A stretch of DNA of 64,000 nt from Streptomyces zhihengii (GTDB lineage Bacteria; Actinomycetota; Actinomycetes; Streptomycetales; Streptomycetaceae): the NCBI RefSeq assembly GCF_016919245.1, contig NZ_JAFEJA010000001.1:1860001-1924000 (forward strand), written 5' to 3'. Shown piece by piece: positions 36,133-44,387 of this stretch. The position numbers were made by a program, and so were the translations under genes. The number at the start of each line of letters is the position of its first letter. Within the stretch, counting starts at the first letter, position 1. The notes under the pieces were generated by a model. The model was not told the DNA's origin. It did no database searches and worked only from the letters and a program-made list of their open reading frames with translations.

Positions 36133-36161
36133 GGGGCGGACGGCTCGGAGCCGTCCGCCCC
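36133..36161 (+). terminator. Terminator hairpin after fabF
   Basis: A 12-bp perfect stem (GGGGCGGACGGC) closes a TCGGA loop, 24 bp after the stop codon. Confidence 0.75.
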
Positions 36162-36255
36162 GGCCCGTTTCCGGCACGGCCCGTTGCCCCTCCGCCCTCT
36201 TCCGGCACGGCCCGTTTCCGGCACGGCCCGTTGCCCCTCCGACCTCTTCCGGCAC
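36162..36255. repeat. Two tandem 47-bp repeats with TTCCGGCAC motifs
   Basis: Units 36162-36208 and 36209-36255 differ at one base. TTCCGGCAC recurs at 36169, 36200, 36216, 36247 and again near 36267; a variant lies near 36331. The repeats lie in the 355-bp gap before the SerRS gene, which otherwise shows no gene. Confidence 0.75.
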
Positions 36256-36463
36256 CTCCACACCGCTTCCGGCACGTCCCGGCCCCTCGCCGGGTACGTC
36301 CGGACCCGGCACCCCCGCACCCTCTTCCGGCAGGCCCGGACCCGGCACGCGTACCGCTCTGTCGTTCCCGGGCGCGGTCCGGGCACCGCCCGGCCGGCGC
36401 CGACTGGTCCCGCCGCGGCCGGCACGCACCCGACCGCGGCCCCTCCCCCCTTAGGAGTCCGTC

Positions 36464-37741
36464 ATGCACGACCCCGGTGAACTGCTCGAGGACGGGCCGG
36501 TCGCCGTGCGGCGACTGGCCCGTCGCCGCTACGGCCTCGATCTGGCCGCTCTGGAGAAGGCGATGCGCCGGCGGGCGGAGGCCCAGGCCGGTGTAACCCG
36601 CTCGCGCACGGAGGCGAACCGCGTCTCGCGCACGCGCGGGCGCTCGGGACCGCCCTCCGAGGAGGAGAAGGAGGCCGCCCGCGCCCTGCGCGCGGACGTG
36701 CAGCAGGCGGAGGCGGAGGCCCGGGCCGCGGAAGCCGACCTGGCCGAGCTGCTGCTGGGCATCCCCAACGTCCCCCTCGACCGGGTGCCGGACGGCGACA
36801 CCGACAAGGAGGCGGTGGAGATCCGCCGCTGGGGCCCGGTGCGGGAGCGGGGCGACGCCCCGCACCACGCCGACATCGGCGAGTCGCTCGGCATCCTGGA
36901 CAACCCTGCGGCGGCCAGGCTCTCCGGCGCCCGCTTCAGCGTCGGCCGCGGTGCCGGAGCGCGTCTGGAGCGGGCGCTGACCGACTTCTTCCTCGACCTC
37001 CACACCCGCGAGCACGGCTACACCGAGTACTCCGTCCCGTTCCTGGTGAACCGCGAGACCATGACCGGCACCGGCCAGCTCCCCAAGTTCGAGGACGACC
37101 TGTTCCGCACCCAGGTGGGCGACCGGGAGCTGTTCCTGATCCCCACCGCCGAGGTGCCGCTCACCAACCTGGTGGCCCAGCAGATCCTGGACGCACGCGA
37201 CCTGCCGTACGCCTTCACCGCGCGCACCCCCTGCTTCCGCGCCGAGGCGGGGGCGTACGGGCGCGACACCCGGGGGATCCTGCGCCTGCACCAGTTCGAG
37301 AAGGTGGAGCTGGTCCGCGTCTGCGCTCCCGAGGACGCTCCGGCACAGCTGGAGCTGATGGTGGGGCACGCCGAGGAGTGCCTGCGCCGCCTCGGGCTCT
37401 CCCACCGCGTGGTGCTGCTGCCCGCCGGCGATCTCGGCTTCTCCGCCCGGATGACCTACGACATCGAGGTGTGGCTGCCGGGCAGCGGCGCCTACCGCGA
37501 GATCTCCTCCGTCTCCGACTGCGGCACCTTCCAGGCCCGCCGCGCGGGCATCCGCCACCGGCGGTCCGACGGCCGCAAGGGGCCCGCCGCCACCCTCAAC
37601 GGCTCGGCCCTGCCCGTCGGGCGGACCGTCGCCGCGCTGCTGGAGCAGGGCGTGCAGGAGGACGGTTCGGTGCTGCTGCCCGAGGCCCTCGCCCCGTACA
37701 CCGGATTCCGCCGGATCCTGCCGGGCGGGACGACCGCGTAG
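36464..37741 (+). CDS. serS: Seryl-tRNA synthetase, pathway-associated second copy (VlmL-like)
   Basis: The 425-residue class II synthetase keeps the coiled-coil tRNA-binding arm (about residues 30-100) and the catalytic motifs: GQLPKFEDDLFR, TAEVPLTNL, FRAEAGAYGRDTRG, HQFEKVELV and NGSALPVGRTVAALLEQ. SerRS recognises the long variable arm and acceptor of tRNA-Ser rather than the anticodon. A SerRS in a biosynthetic locus mirrors VlmL of valanimycin, which supplies seryl-tRNA to VlmA. A VlmA-like gene lies at 42.2 kb and tRNA-Ser-like RNAs at 43.4 kb. Confidence 0.92.
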   Translation: MHDPGELLEDGPVAVRRLARRRYGLDLAALEKAMRRRAEAQAGVTRSRTEANRVSRTRGRSGPPSEEEKEAARALRADVQQAEAEARAAEADLAELLLGIPNVPLDRVPDGDTDKEAVEIRRWGPVRERGDAPHHADIGESLGILDNPAAARLSGARFSVGRGAGARLERALTDFFLDLHTREHGYTEYSVPFLVNRETMTGTGQLPKFEDDLFRTQVGDRELFLIPTAEVPLTNLVAQQILDARDLPYAFTARTPCFRAEAGAYGRDTRGILRLHQFEKVELVRVCAPEDAPAQLELMVGHAEECLRRLGLSHRVVLLPAGDLGFSARMTYDIEVWLPGSGAYREISSVSDCGTFQARRAGIRHRRSDGRKGPAATLNGSALPVGRTVAALLEQGVQEDGSVLLPEALAPYTGFRRILPGGTTA

Positions 37742-37752
37742 CACCCGGCACG

Positions 37753-37800
37753 CCGGGAGGGCGGGCCGTCCGGATCACTCCGGACGGCCCGCCCTCCCGG
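37753..37800. terminator. Strong bidirectional terminator between serS and fabI
   Basis: A perfect 22-bp stem with a TCAC loop lies between the converging SerRS and FabI genes, 11 bp from each stop. Confidence 0.9.
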
Positions 37801-37811
37801 TTGCGGGCGTG

Positions 37812-38585
37812 TCACGCGCCCATCATGTGCACCCCGCCGTCGACGTGGACGATCTCCCCGGTGGTGCGGGGGAAGAAGTCCGACAGCAGGGCGACGACAC
37901 CGCGTGCCGCGGGGTCCGGGTCGACGAGGTCCCAGCCGATGGGGGCACGCTGCTGCCACACCTCGGCGAGCTCGCCGAAGCCGGGGATCGACTTGGCGGC
38001 CATGGAGCGCAGCGGGCCGGCCGCGACCAGGTTGCAGCGGATGCCCCGGCCGCCGAGGTCGCGGGCGAGGTAGCGGCTGGTCGATTCGAGGGCTGCCTTG
38101 GCGACACCCATCCAGTCGTACCGCGGCCAGGCGACCGTCGCGTCGAAGGTGAGCCCGACCACCGAGCCGCCCCGGTCCTCCATCAGCGGCAGGCACGCGG
38201 TGGTCAGGGACTTCAGCGAGTACGCGGACACCTGGACGGCCGTCGAGACGTCGGCCCAGTCGCCGTCGAGGAAGGAGAAGGCGCCCCGCGGCCCGTACGC
38301 GATCGAGTGGACGACGCCGTCGATACGGTCCCAGCCGTCCGCGGCGGCGCCGATCCGCTCCGCGAGCGTGTCCAGATGGGTCTGGTCGGTCACGTCCAGT
38401 TCGACCACCGGGACCGGCTTGGGCAGCCCGGCCGCGATCCGCTCGATGAGGGAGAGCCGGCCGAAGCCGGTCAGCACCACCTCGGCGCCCTCCTCCTGGG
38501 CGAGCCGGGCGACGTGGAAGGCGATGGACGCGTCCGTGACGACGCCCGTCACCAGGATGCGCTTGCCGGCGAGGAGGCCGCTCAT
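37812..38585 (-). CDS. fabI: Enoyl-ACP reductase (FabI/InhA type, SDR)
   Basis: The 257-residue SDR has the FabI-type nucleotide motif (LVTGVVTDASIAFHVARLAQ), HSIAYGPRG and the Y-x6-K pair in YDWMGVAKAAL. The DPAARGVVALLSD and HVDGGVHMMGA ends resemble actinobacterial InhA. The ATG overlaps the ferredoxin stop (ATGA). It would reduce enoyl-ACP intermediates of the alkyl chain, complementing the decayed PKS ER. A resistance role against a FabI-directed product is also possible. Confidence 0.88.
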   Translation of the reverse strand: MSGLLAGKRILVTGVVTDASIAFHVARLAQEEGAEVVLTGFGRLSLIERIAAGLPKPVPVVELDVTDQTHLDTLAERIGAAADGWDRIDGVVHSIAYGPRGAFSFLDGDWADVSTAVQVSAYSLKSLTTACLPLMEDRGGSVVGLTFDATVAWPRYDWMGVAKAALESTSRYLARDLGGRGIRCNLVAAGPLRSMAAKSIPGFGELAEVWQQRAPIGWDLVDPDPAARGVVALLSDFFPRTTGEIVHVDGGVHMMGA

Positions 38586-38911
38586 GACCGCACCGCCTTC
38601 GCGGCCAGGGCTTCGACCAGGGGGGAGTCGTGGTCGAGCGCTCCGAGACCGCCCGCCCCGCCGGGCGTCCCGAGGGTGGTGAAGAAGTCGGCGTTGGAAC
38701 CGCGGTGATCGCCCCACTCGGTGGGGACGTCGTCCTCGAAGTAGATGGCCTCCACGGGGCACACCGGTTCGCAGGCACCGCAGTCGACGCATTCGTCGGG
38801 CTGGATGTAGAGGGCGCGCCGGCCCTCGTAGATGCAGTCCACGGGGCATTCGTCGATGCAGGAACGGTCCATCACATCGACACAGGGCAGGGCGATGACG
38901 TACGACATCAT
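38582..38911 (-). CDS. 7Fe/4Fe-4S bacterial ferredoxin
   Basis: The 109-residue ferredoxin carries cysteine clusters CIDECPVDCIYEG and CVDCGACEPVCPVEAI, the pattern of [3Fe-4S][4Fe-4S] actinobacterial ferredoxins with a C-terminal extension. The ATG (38911 or 38908) overlaps the transporter stop. It may deliver electrons to the P450, the desaturase or the diiron oxygenase; the ferredoxin reductase at 48.0 kb is a likely partner. Confidence 0.9.
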   Translation of the reverse strand: MMSYVIALPCVDVMDRSCIDECPVDCIYEGRRALYIQPDECVDCGACEPVCPVEAIYFEDDVPTEWGDHRGSNADFFTTLGTPGGAGGLGALDHDSPLVEALAAKAVRS

Positions 38912-40320
38912 CAACTCCACTTCGTGGTGGGGGCGGCGGGCGAGACGCTGACCTGGTCCACGGGGACACCCGTGGTGCGCTCGCCCAGCGTGAGGACGGT
39001 GACGGCCAGCGCGACCATCGAGGCGGCGATGACCCCGAACAGCGCACCCGGTCCGTAGGAGTCGAGCACGGGCAGCAGGACGAACGGCAGGGCGGCGGCG
39101 CTGAGTTTGGACAGGGAGTACGCCATGCCGGACGCGGTGGCCCGGATCGCCGTCGGATACTGCTCGGAGAGGTACACGTGCGACACGCTGGAGAAGACGT
39201 TGCTGCACAGCGTGTAGACGAAGCCGAAGGTGACGATGAGGACGGCCGAGTCGGTGAAGGCGAAGCCCATTCCGGCGGCCACCATCGCCCCTGCGGACAG
39301 CGCGACGAGTGTCTTGCGTTCGATGCGGTCGATGATCGGCAGCGACAGCGCCGAGCCGACGGGGTAGCCCAGGAAGGACAGGGCGGTGAAGCCCAGGCCC
39401 GCCACGATGTCGTAGCCCTTCGCCGCGAGGATCTGCGGGGCCAGGGTGCCGAAGCCGTAGTAGCCGACCACGGAGAGCGAGCAGAAGATCCACAGCATCA
39501 CCGTGCGGCGCCTCAGCCCGCGGGCGAAGATGTCCCGGAGCCTGGTCCGCCCGGCGACGGCCGTCTCGTGCCCGGCCGGGAGCTCCTCGACGGCCTGGCC
39601 GGCCGGGATCTGGGCCTCCATCCGGGACACCAGCAGGTCGGCCTCCTCGGTACGGCCGTTCGCCGCCAGCCAGCGCGGCGACTCGATCAGCCGCCGGCGC
39701 AGCACCCAGACCACCGCCGAGCCGAGCGCCCCGATCACGAACAGCCAGCGCCAGCCGTCCACCCCCAGCGGGCTCAGCGGCACCAGCCACAGGGCCGCGA
39801 AGCCGACCGCGGGCACTCCGCAGAAGGCGATGGTGTACGCCCAGGCGATGAACCGGCCGCGCTTTGCCGCGGGCAGCACGTCCGCCAGGTAGCAGTCGGA
39901 CAGCGACTGTTCGGCGCCGATGCCGATGCCGGCCAGGAAGCGGGTCACGATCAGCCACTCCGCGTTGGGCGAGAACGCGCCCAGGAGGGAGAAGCCGGAG
40001 TAGATCGCCAGGTTGATCAGGAAGGCCCGGCGCCGCCCGAGCCGGTCGGCGACCCGGCCGAGCACCAGCGCGCCGATGAACTGGCCGATGAAGACGGAGG
40101 CGAGGACCAGCTTGAGCGACGTCGCCCCGAAGGCGAAGTCGTCCTGGAGCACCTTGGCGATGGTGCCCGAGAGGCTGTTCTCGAACGTGTCGAAGAGCAG
40201 GCCGATCCCGATGACCGCGGTCAGGCTGCGGTGCATGGGGGTGATCGGCATCCGGTCCAGCCGGGCGCCGATCGAGGCGGGGGTGACAGGCTGCTTCACC
40301 GCCGTGGTGGTCTGGGTCAT
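38911..40320 (-). CDS. MFS transporter (sugar/metabolite:H+ symporter-like, 12 TM)
   Basis: The 469-residue protein starts at the ATG at 40320 behind AGGAG. It has 12 predicted helices, the MFS loop motif LGRVADRLGRRRAF after TM2 and a RFLAGIGIGAEQSL segment typical of metabolite symporter families. It heads the transporter-ferredoxin-FabI operon. It may import a precursor or export the lipophilic product; direction cannot be decided from sequence. Confidence 0.82.
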   Translation of the reverse strand: MTQTTTAVKQPVTPASIGARLDRMPITPMHRSLTAVIGIGLLFDTFENSLSGTIAKVLQDDFAFGATSLKLVLASVFIGQFIGALVLGRVADRLGRRRAFLINLAIYSGFSLLGAFSPNAEWLIVTRFLAGIGIGAEQSLSDCYLADVLPAAKRGRFIAWAYTIAFCGVPAVGFAALWLVPLSPLGVDGWRWLFVIGALGSAVVWVLRRRLIESPRWLAANGRTEEADLLVSRMEAQIPAGQAVEELPAGHETAVAGRTRLRDIFARGLRRRTVMLWIFCSLSVVGYYGFGTLAPQILAAKGYDIVAGLGFTALSFLGYPVGSALSLPIIDRIERKTLVALSAGAMVAAGMGFAFTDSAVLIVTFGFVYTLCSNVFSSVSHVYLSEQYPTAIRATASGMAYSLSKLSAAALPFVLLPVLDSYGPGALFGVIAASMVALAVTVLTLGERTTGVPVDQVSVSPAAPTTKWS

Positions 40321-40485
40321 GCGCGTGGCTCCTAGGGTGCGTTCGGGCCGGGGGCGGACAGCGCGGCCCGGTGCCCGCGGAACGCGGGGCGGAGGTGGCC
40401 GGGCACGGCGGTGACGGTGCACCGGCGAGGTCGGGGGCCCCGCCCCGCACGGGCCCGTCGTGATCGACCGGCAGACCCTGGGAGC

Positions 40486-40501
40486 GGGGCCTTCCGGCCC
40501 C
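40486..40501 (-). terminator. Probable terminator after desaturase
   Basis: GGGGCC-TTCC-GGCCCC lies about 50 bp past the desaturase stop, with extra outer complementarity (CCTGG/CCAGG-like). Confidence 0.5.
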
Positions 40502-40550
40502 AGGGGGGTGGACAGGGAGCGGCGTCAGCGGCGGTGACGCCCGGGGATCG

Positions 40551-41648
40551 TCAGGCGGCGCGGTCCGCGTTCAGCCGGATCTGCTCCTCGACGTCGCCTC
40601 GCCGCACCGGTGCGCTCACCTCGTGCAGGAACGAGGCGACCTCGCGGTACGAGGCCCAGAAGCCCACCTCGTGGTAGGGCACGCCGCGCTCGGCGCAGTA
40701 CTCCCGGGTCAACTCGCGTGCCCGGGCCAGGTTCTTCTGCGGCATCGCCGGGAACAGGTGGTGCTCGACCTGGTAGTTGAGTCCGCCGTACAGGAAGTCG
40801 ATCAGCAGGGACGGGCGGATGTTGCGGGAGGTGAGGACCTGGCGCTCCAGCCAGTCCAGGGTCTCCTCGTCACCGTCGCGGATCGCCATCCCCTTGTGGT
40901 TGGGGGCGAAGATCATGCCGAAGTACACGCCCAGGACCGCCTGCTGGACCAGGACGAAGGCCACCGCGAGAACGGGCGAGAGGACGGTGAACACCAGGGT
41001 CAGGTAGACGGCCGCCCGGGCGACGAGCAGGAACGTCTCCAGCACGGGACGCTTGGTCTTGCCCTGCGCGATGGACAGCACGGCCGTCTTCAGCATCTTG
41101 AAGGACTCCAGGACCAGCAGCACGAAGAACAGCACGCTCTGGTAGCGCACCACGAACTTCTGCGTGCCGTGCCGGGTGGGGTACTGCTTGATGTCGAAGA
41201 TGGCGGTACGCCGGCCGATGTCCGGGTCCATGTCCAGGTGGTTGGGGTTGCTGTGGTGGCGGTTGTGGTGGTTGACCCACCAGCCGAAGCTGACGCCGTT
41301 GACCAGGTTGGCGTGGATGTAACCGACGGCGGAGGCGGCCTTCTTGCTGCGGAACATGGCCTTGTGGCCGGCGTCGTGCCACATGAAGGCGGACTGGCCG
41401 CCGCACAGCCCCATCCACATGGCCACCGTCAGCTGCCACCACGAGTCGCCGAGCGCGAAGAACGCGGCGAACCCGATCGCGATGAGCGAGGTGTTCAGCG
41501 CCAGGCGGAATATGTAGTACCGCGGATCGAGGTCGAGGAGACCCTCCGCCTTCACGCGTTTGAGGAGTTCGGCGAACGTGGCCGAGGCACCGCCGCGCTG
41601 CTTGGGAGCGGTGGCGGCCTGGGCTTCTTGGACGTGCGGACGCTGCAT
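40551..41648 (-). CDS. Membrane fatty-acid/acyl-CoA desaturase
   Basis: The 365-residue membrane protein has all three histidine boxes: HDAGH near residue 92, HHNRHH near residue 126 and QVEHH near residue 295. Start is the ATG at 41648 with AAGGAG upstream. Membrane diiron desaturases introduce cis double bonds in acyl-CoA or acyl-lipid. Several aliphatic azoxy products carry an alkene beside the azoxy group or in the chain, so alkyl-chain desaturation is the best guess. Electron supply could be the nearby ferredoxin. Confidence 0.88.
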   Translation of the reverse strand: MQRPHVQEAQAATAPKQRGGASATFAELLKRVKAEGLLDLDPRYYIFRLALNTSLIAIGFAAFFALGDSWWQLTVAMWMGLCGGQSAFMWHDAGHKAMFRSKKAASAVGYIHANLVNGVSFGWWVNHHNRHHSNPNHLDMDPDIGRRTAIFDIKQYPTRHGTQKFVVRYQSVLFFVLLVLESFKMLKTAVLSIAQGKTKRPVLETFLLVARAAVYLTLVFTVLSPVLAVAFVLVQQAVLGVYFGMIFAPNHKGMAIRDGDEETLDWLERQVLTSRNIRPSLLIDFLYGGLNYQVEHHLFPAMPQKNLARARELTREYCAERGVPYHEVGFWASYREVASFLHEVSAPVRRGDVEEQIRLNADRAA

Positions 41649-41962
41649 GCGTTGCGCTCCTTGGGAGATGTGCCCGAAGCGGGCGGCGGCGCCGCCGCCC
41701 TGGGGGACGTGGCTGCGCCGGGGTTCGACGGTGCTTCCGTGGGCGGTGACGGAAGGTGGGCGCCGCCCACCCGCCGGCCGGGGACGCCGGAGCGGTGGGG
41801 GCACTCCGGACCCGGGCCGCCGGGCGAACGCGTGTCCAGCGTTCCGTGCCCCGCTGATGTGACACTGATGCCGGGCTGATCGGCCCGGCCGCGGGAGGGC
41901 TGATCCCTCCGGGCGCCGCGTGCCCCGTTTCCCTCGGGCGCCGCGGGCCTCGTCGCCTCCGC
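41649..41962. other. Intergenic region upstream of desaturase, no gene seen
   Basis: This GC-rich 314-bp gap should hold the desaturase promoter and the end of the upstream transcript. I see no convincing promoter motif, RNA or repeat. Confidence 0.5.
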
Positions 41963-42190
41963 TCAGGCCGCGGCGGCCCCCGCCGCACGGAGCCGGGCGT
42001 CGAGCTGCTGGACGATGTCGTCCGCGGCACGGGCGACGTCCTTGTCGTCGGGGGCTCCGATGACGGCCATGAGCTGACCGACCAAGCCCTGCTGGAGGGC
42101 TTCGACGGCCGTGGTGCCGGTGTCGGTGGTGGTGGTGTCGGTGGTGGTGGTTTCGGTGGTGGCGGCCGTGGTCCCGTTGCTGTCGCTCAC
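41963..42190 (-). CDS. Small Thr-rich hypothetical protein (75 aa)
   Basis: The GTG start at 42190 has AGGAGAA 10 nt upstream. The first ~30 residues are a Thr/Asp low-complexity tract (TETTTTDTTTTDTGTT). The rest is an amphipathic helical stretch (VEALQQGLVGQLMAVIG, ARAADDIVQQLDARLRAA). It lies 49 bp after the VlmA-like gene on the same strand, so it is probably co-transcribed. I recognise no family; a small helical partner of the seryl-transferase or desaturase is possible but unsupported. Confidence 0.55.
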   Translation of the reverse strand: MSDSNGTTAATTETTTTDTTTTDTGTTAVEALQQGLVGQLMAVIGAPDDKDVARAADDIVQQLDARLRAAGAAAA

Positions 42191-42239
42191 TGTTCCGGTT
42201 CTCCTCGTCGTGTGATGGCGGTGATGCGCGGAAGGTGTA

Positions 42240-43235
42240 TCAGAAGGCCTTGCAGGCACGGAAGACGTGCGCGAAGCCGGCGATCGAGGCGGTCGGCCGG
42301 TCGAAGGCGACGTACTCCGGGATGAGCTCGTCGGGGGCCCACTTCTGCTTGTACGAAAGCTGGGTCTGCGCGGGGTACAGCGCGGCCCCCTCGGCCCAGA
42401 GCGCGTGCATCAGCCACTGGAACGCCGGGCTGTGGCCGCCGAGTTCGTGGCCGGCGTCGAGCCCGGTGAACGGGGTGAAGCCGAAGTGCAGCCACTCCAC
42501 CCCCTCGGCACGGAAGACCTCGATGGCGTGGGCGTTGATGGCCTCCATCAGCCCCGGGGACCCCTCGGGCACACGGCGGCTCAGGTCGTGCATCCAGCCG
42601 GCCCGCTCGCCGTACACGGGCGAGTAGGAGATGTACGCCACCGGGACGTCGTCGATGGTGCCCGCGAACAGCCGGCGGTGCGTCTGCGGATCGCCGCCGA
42701 TCTGGCCCACCAGGAACTCGAGTTGCTGGGCGCCGCCCTTGGAGCCGAGCCACGCCTCGTCGATGGCCGCTATCGCGCCCTGCCAGTCGTCGGCGGTGAC
42801 CTCCTTGATCACGAGGCCGTTGCGGTGCGCGCGGGAGATCTTGTTGCGCAGCTGCATGAAGCGGGTGCCGCGCAGGGAGAACTCCGGCAGCCGCACGGCC
42901 CAGGAGGCGCCCACCTGGTTGACGGTGAAGCCGCGCGCGGCGTAGCGCTCGGCGTCGGCGCGCTGGAGCTGCACGCCGACGAGCTCCAGCCCCTCGTCCT
43001 TCACGTACCCGCGGAAGCCGTCGAGGAGCGTGTCGTAGGCGTCGGGGGCGGCGAAGGGCCCCCCGAACTGAACCGCGAAGCCGCCGGTACGGCGGTAGAC
43101 GACGACACCGTCGGCGCCGGGGACGGTGAAGGTGCTGTTGCCGCTGTTGAGCGCGAGGAACGCGCTGGCGTTCTCGCTCAGGGTGTGTGTCCGGATCGCC
43201 TCGAGAACCGAGGTGTCCGCCGTGGTCGCGGGCAT
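42240..43235 (-). CDS. DUF2156 aminoacyl-tRNA-dependent transferase, VlmA-like seryl-transferase
   Basis: The 331-residue protein starts at the ATG at 43235 behind AAAGGAG. It consists of two GNAT-like halves as in DUF2156/MprF-type tRNA-dependent acyltransferases: VYRRTGGFAVQFGGPFAA, FMQLRNKISRAHRNGL, MHDLSRRVPEGSPGLMEAIN (split here), LHFGFTPFTGLD and SYKQKWAPDELIPEYV. In valanimycin, VlmA transfers Ser from seryl-tRNA to an alkylhydroxylamine. The locus also has a SerRS and N-hydroxylase, so the same reaction on a long-chain hydroxylamine is strongly suggested. The tRNA-Ser-like array starts 175 bp upstream, divergently. Confidence 0.82.
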   Translation of the reverse strand: MPATTADTSVLEAIRTHTLSENASAFLALNSGNSTFTVPGADGVVVYRRTGGFAVQFGGPFAAPDAYDTLLDGFRGYVKDEGLELVGVQLQRADAERYAARGFTVNQVGASWAVRLPEFSLRGTRFMQLRNKISRAHRNGLVIKEVTADDWQGAIAAIDEAWLGSKGGAQQLEFLVGQIGGDPQTHRRLFAGTIDDVPVAYISYSPVYGERAGWMHDLSRRVPEGSPGLMEAINAHAIEVFRAEGVEWLHFGFTPFTGLDAGHELGGHSPAFQWLMHALWAEGAALYPAQTQLSYKQKWAPDELIPEYVAFDRPTASIAGFAHVFRACKAF

Positions 43236-43409
43236 GCCCGTACTCCTTTCGAACGATTCTCTTTGCTGCGAGTAGAGCACCGACGCCGCGCCGAGGGGAA
43301 GACCGGAATGCAATTCGCCGACCACGTCAGAGGGATGTCAGCGTCCTATCAGAGCCCCCTGCCAATGTTGTTCTCGTGAACGGCACGGGAAACCGGAAGC
43401 CGGGAACGA

Positions 43410-43502
<93 letters not shown>

Positions 43503-43539
43503 GACACGGCCGGCACACCACCAGCCAACGTCACCACCA

Positions 43540-43632
<93 letters not shown>

Positions 43633-43669
43633 GACACGGCCGGCACACCACCAGCCAACGTCACCACCA

Positions 43670-43762
<93 letters not shown>

Positions 43763-43799
43763 GACACGGCCGGCACACCACCAGCCAACGTCACCACCA

Positions 43800-44190
<391 letters not shown>

Positions 44191-44228
44191 CCACAGAAAA
44201 ATACCTTCTCAAAGGAATTATTCTGTGG
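44191..44228. promoter_or_regulatory. Long palindromic operator upstream of SARP gene
   Basis: CCACAGAAAAATACCTT and AAGGAATTATTCTGTGG form 17-bp arms (15 of 17 paired) around CTCA. The core ATACCTT...AAGG resembles the box at 9227-9250. The site is AT-rich against its surroundings, about 160 bp before the SARP start, and is a candidate butyrolactone-receptor operator. Confidence 0.7.
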
Positions 44229-44387
44229 CAGGATGCATGCGGGAGGAAGCTCCGGGGCCGGTACCGCAGACCCCGGAGGTCGCCACGCGCCGCCTCCGGG
44301 GCCCAGGCTGTCGGCTTCAACGGCCGCAACGGTCCCCCGCACGTGTTCAGCCGTCTTCGCCGCCCGAACGCCAAGGGGGAAAACGTC

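Noticed and set aside
41649..41962. Possible small gene between the desaturase and Thr-rich protein
   Set aside because: No frame with a ribosome-binding site and normal codon bias was visible.
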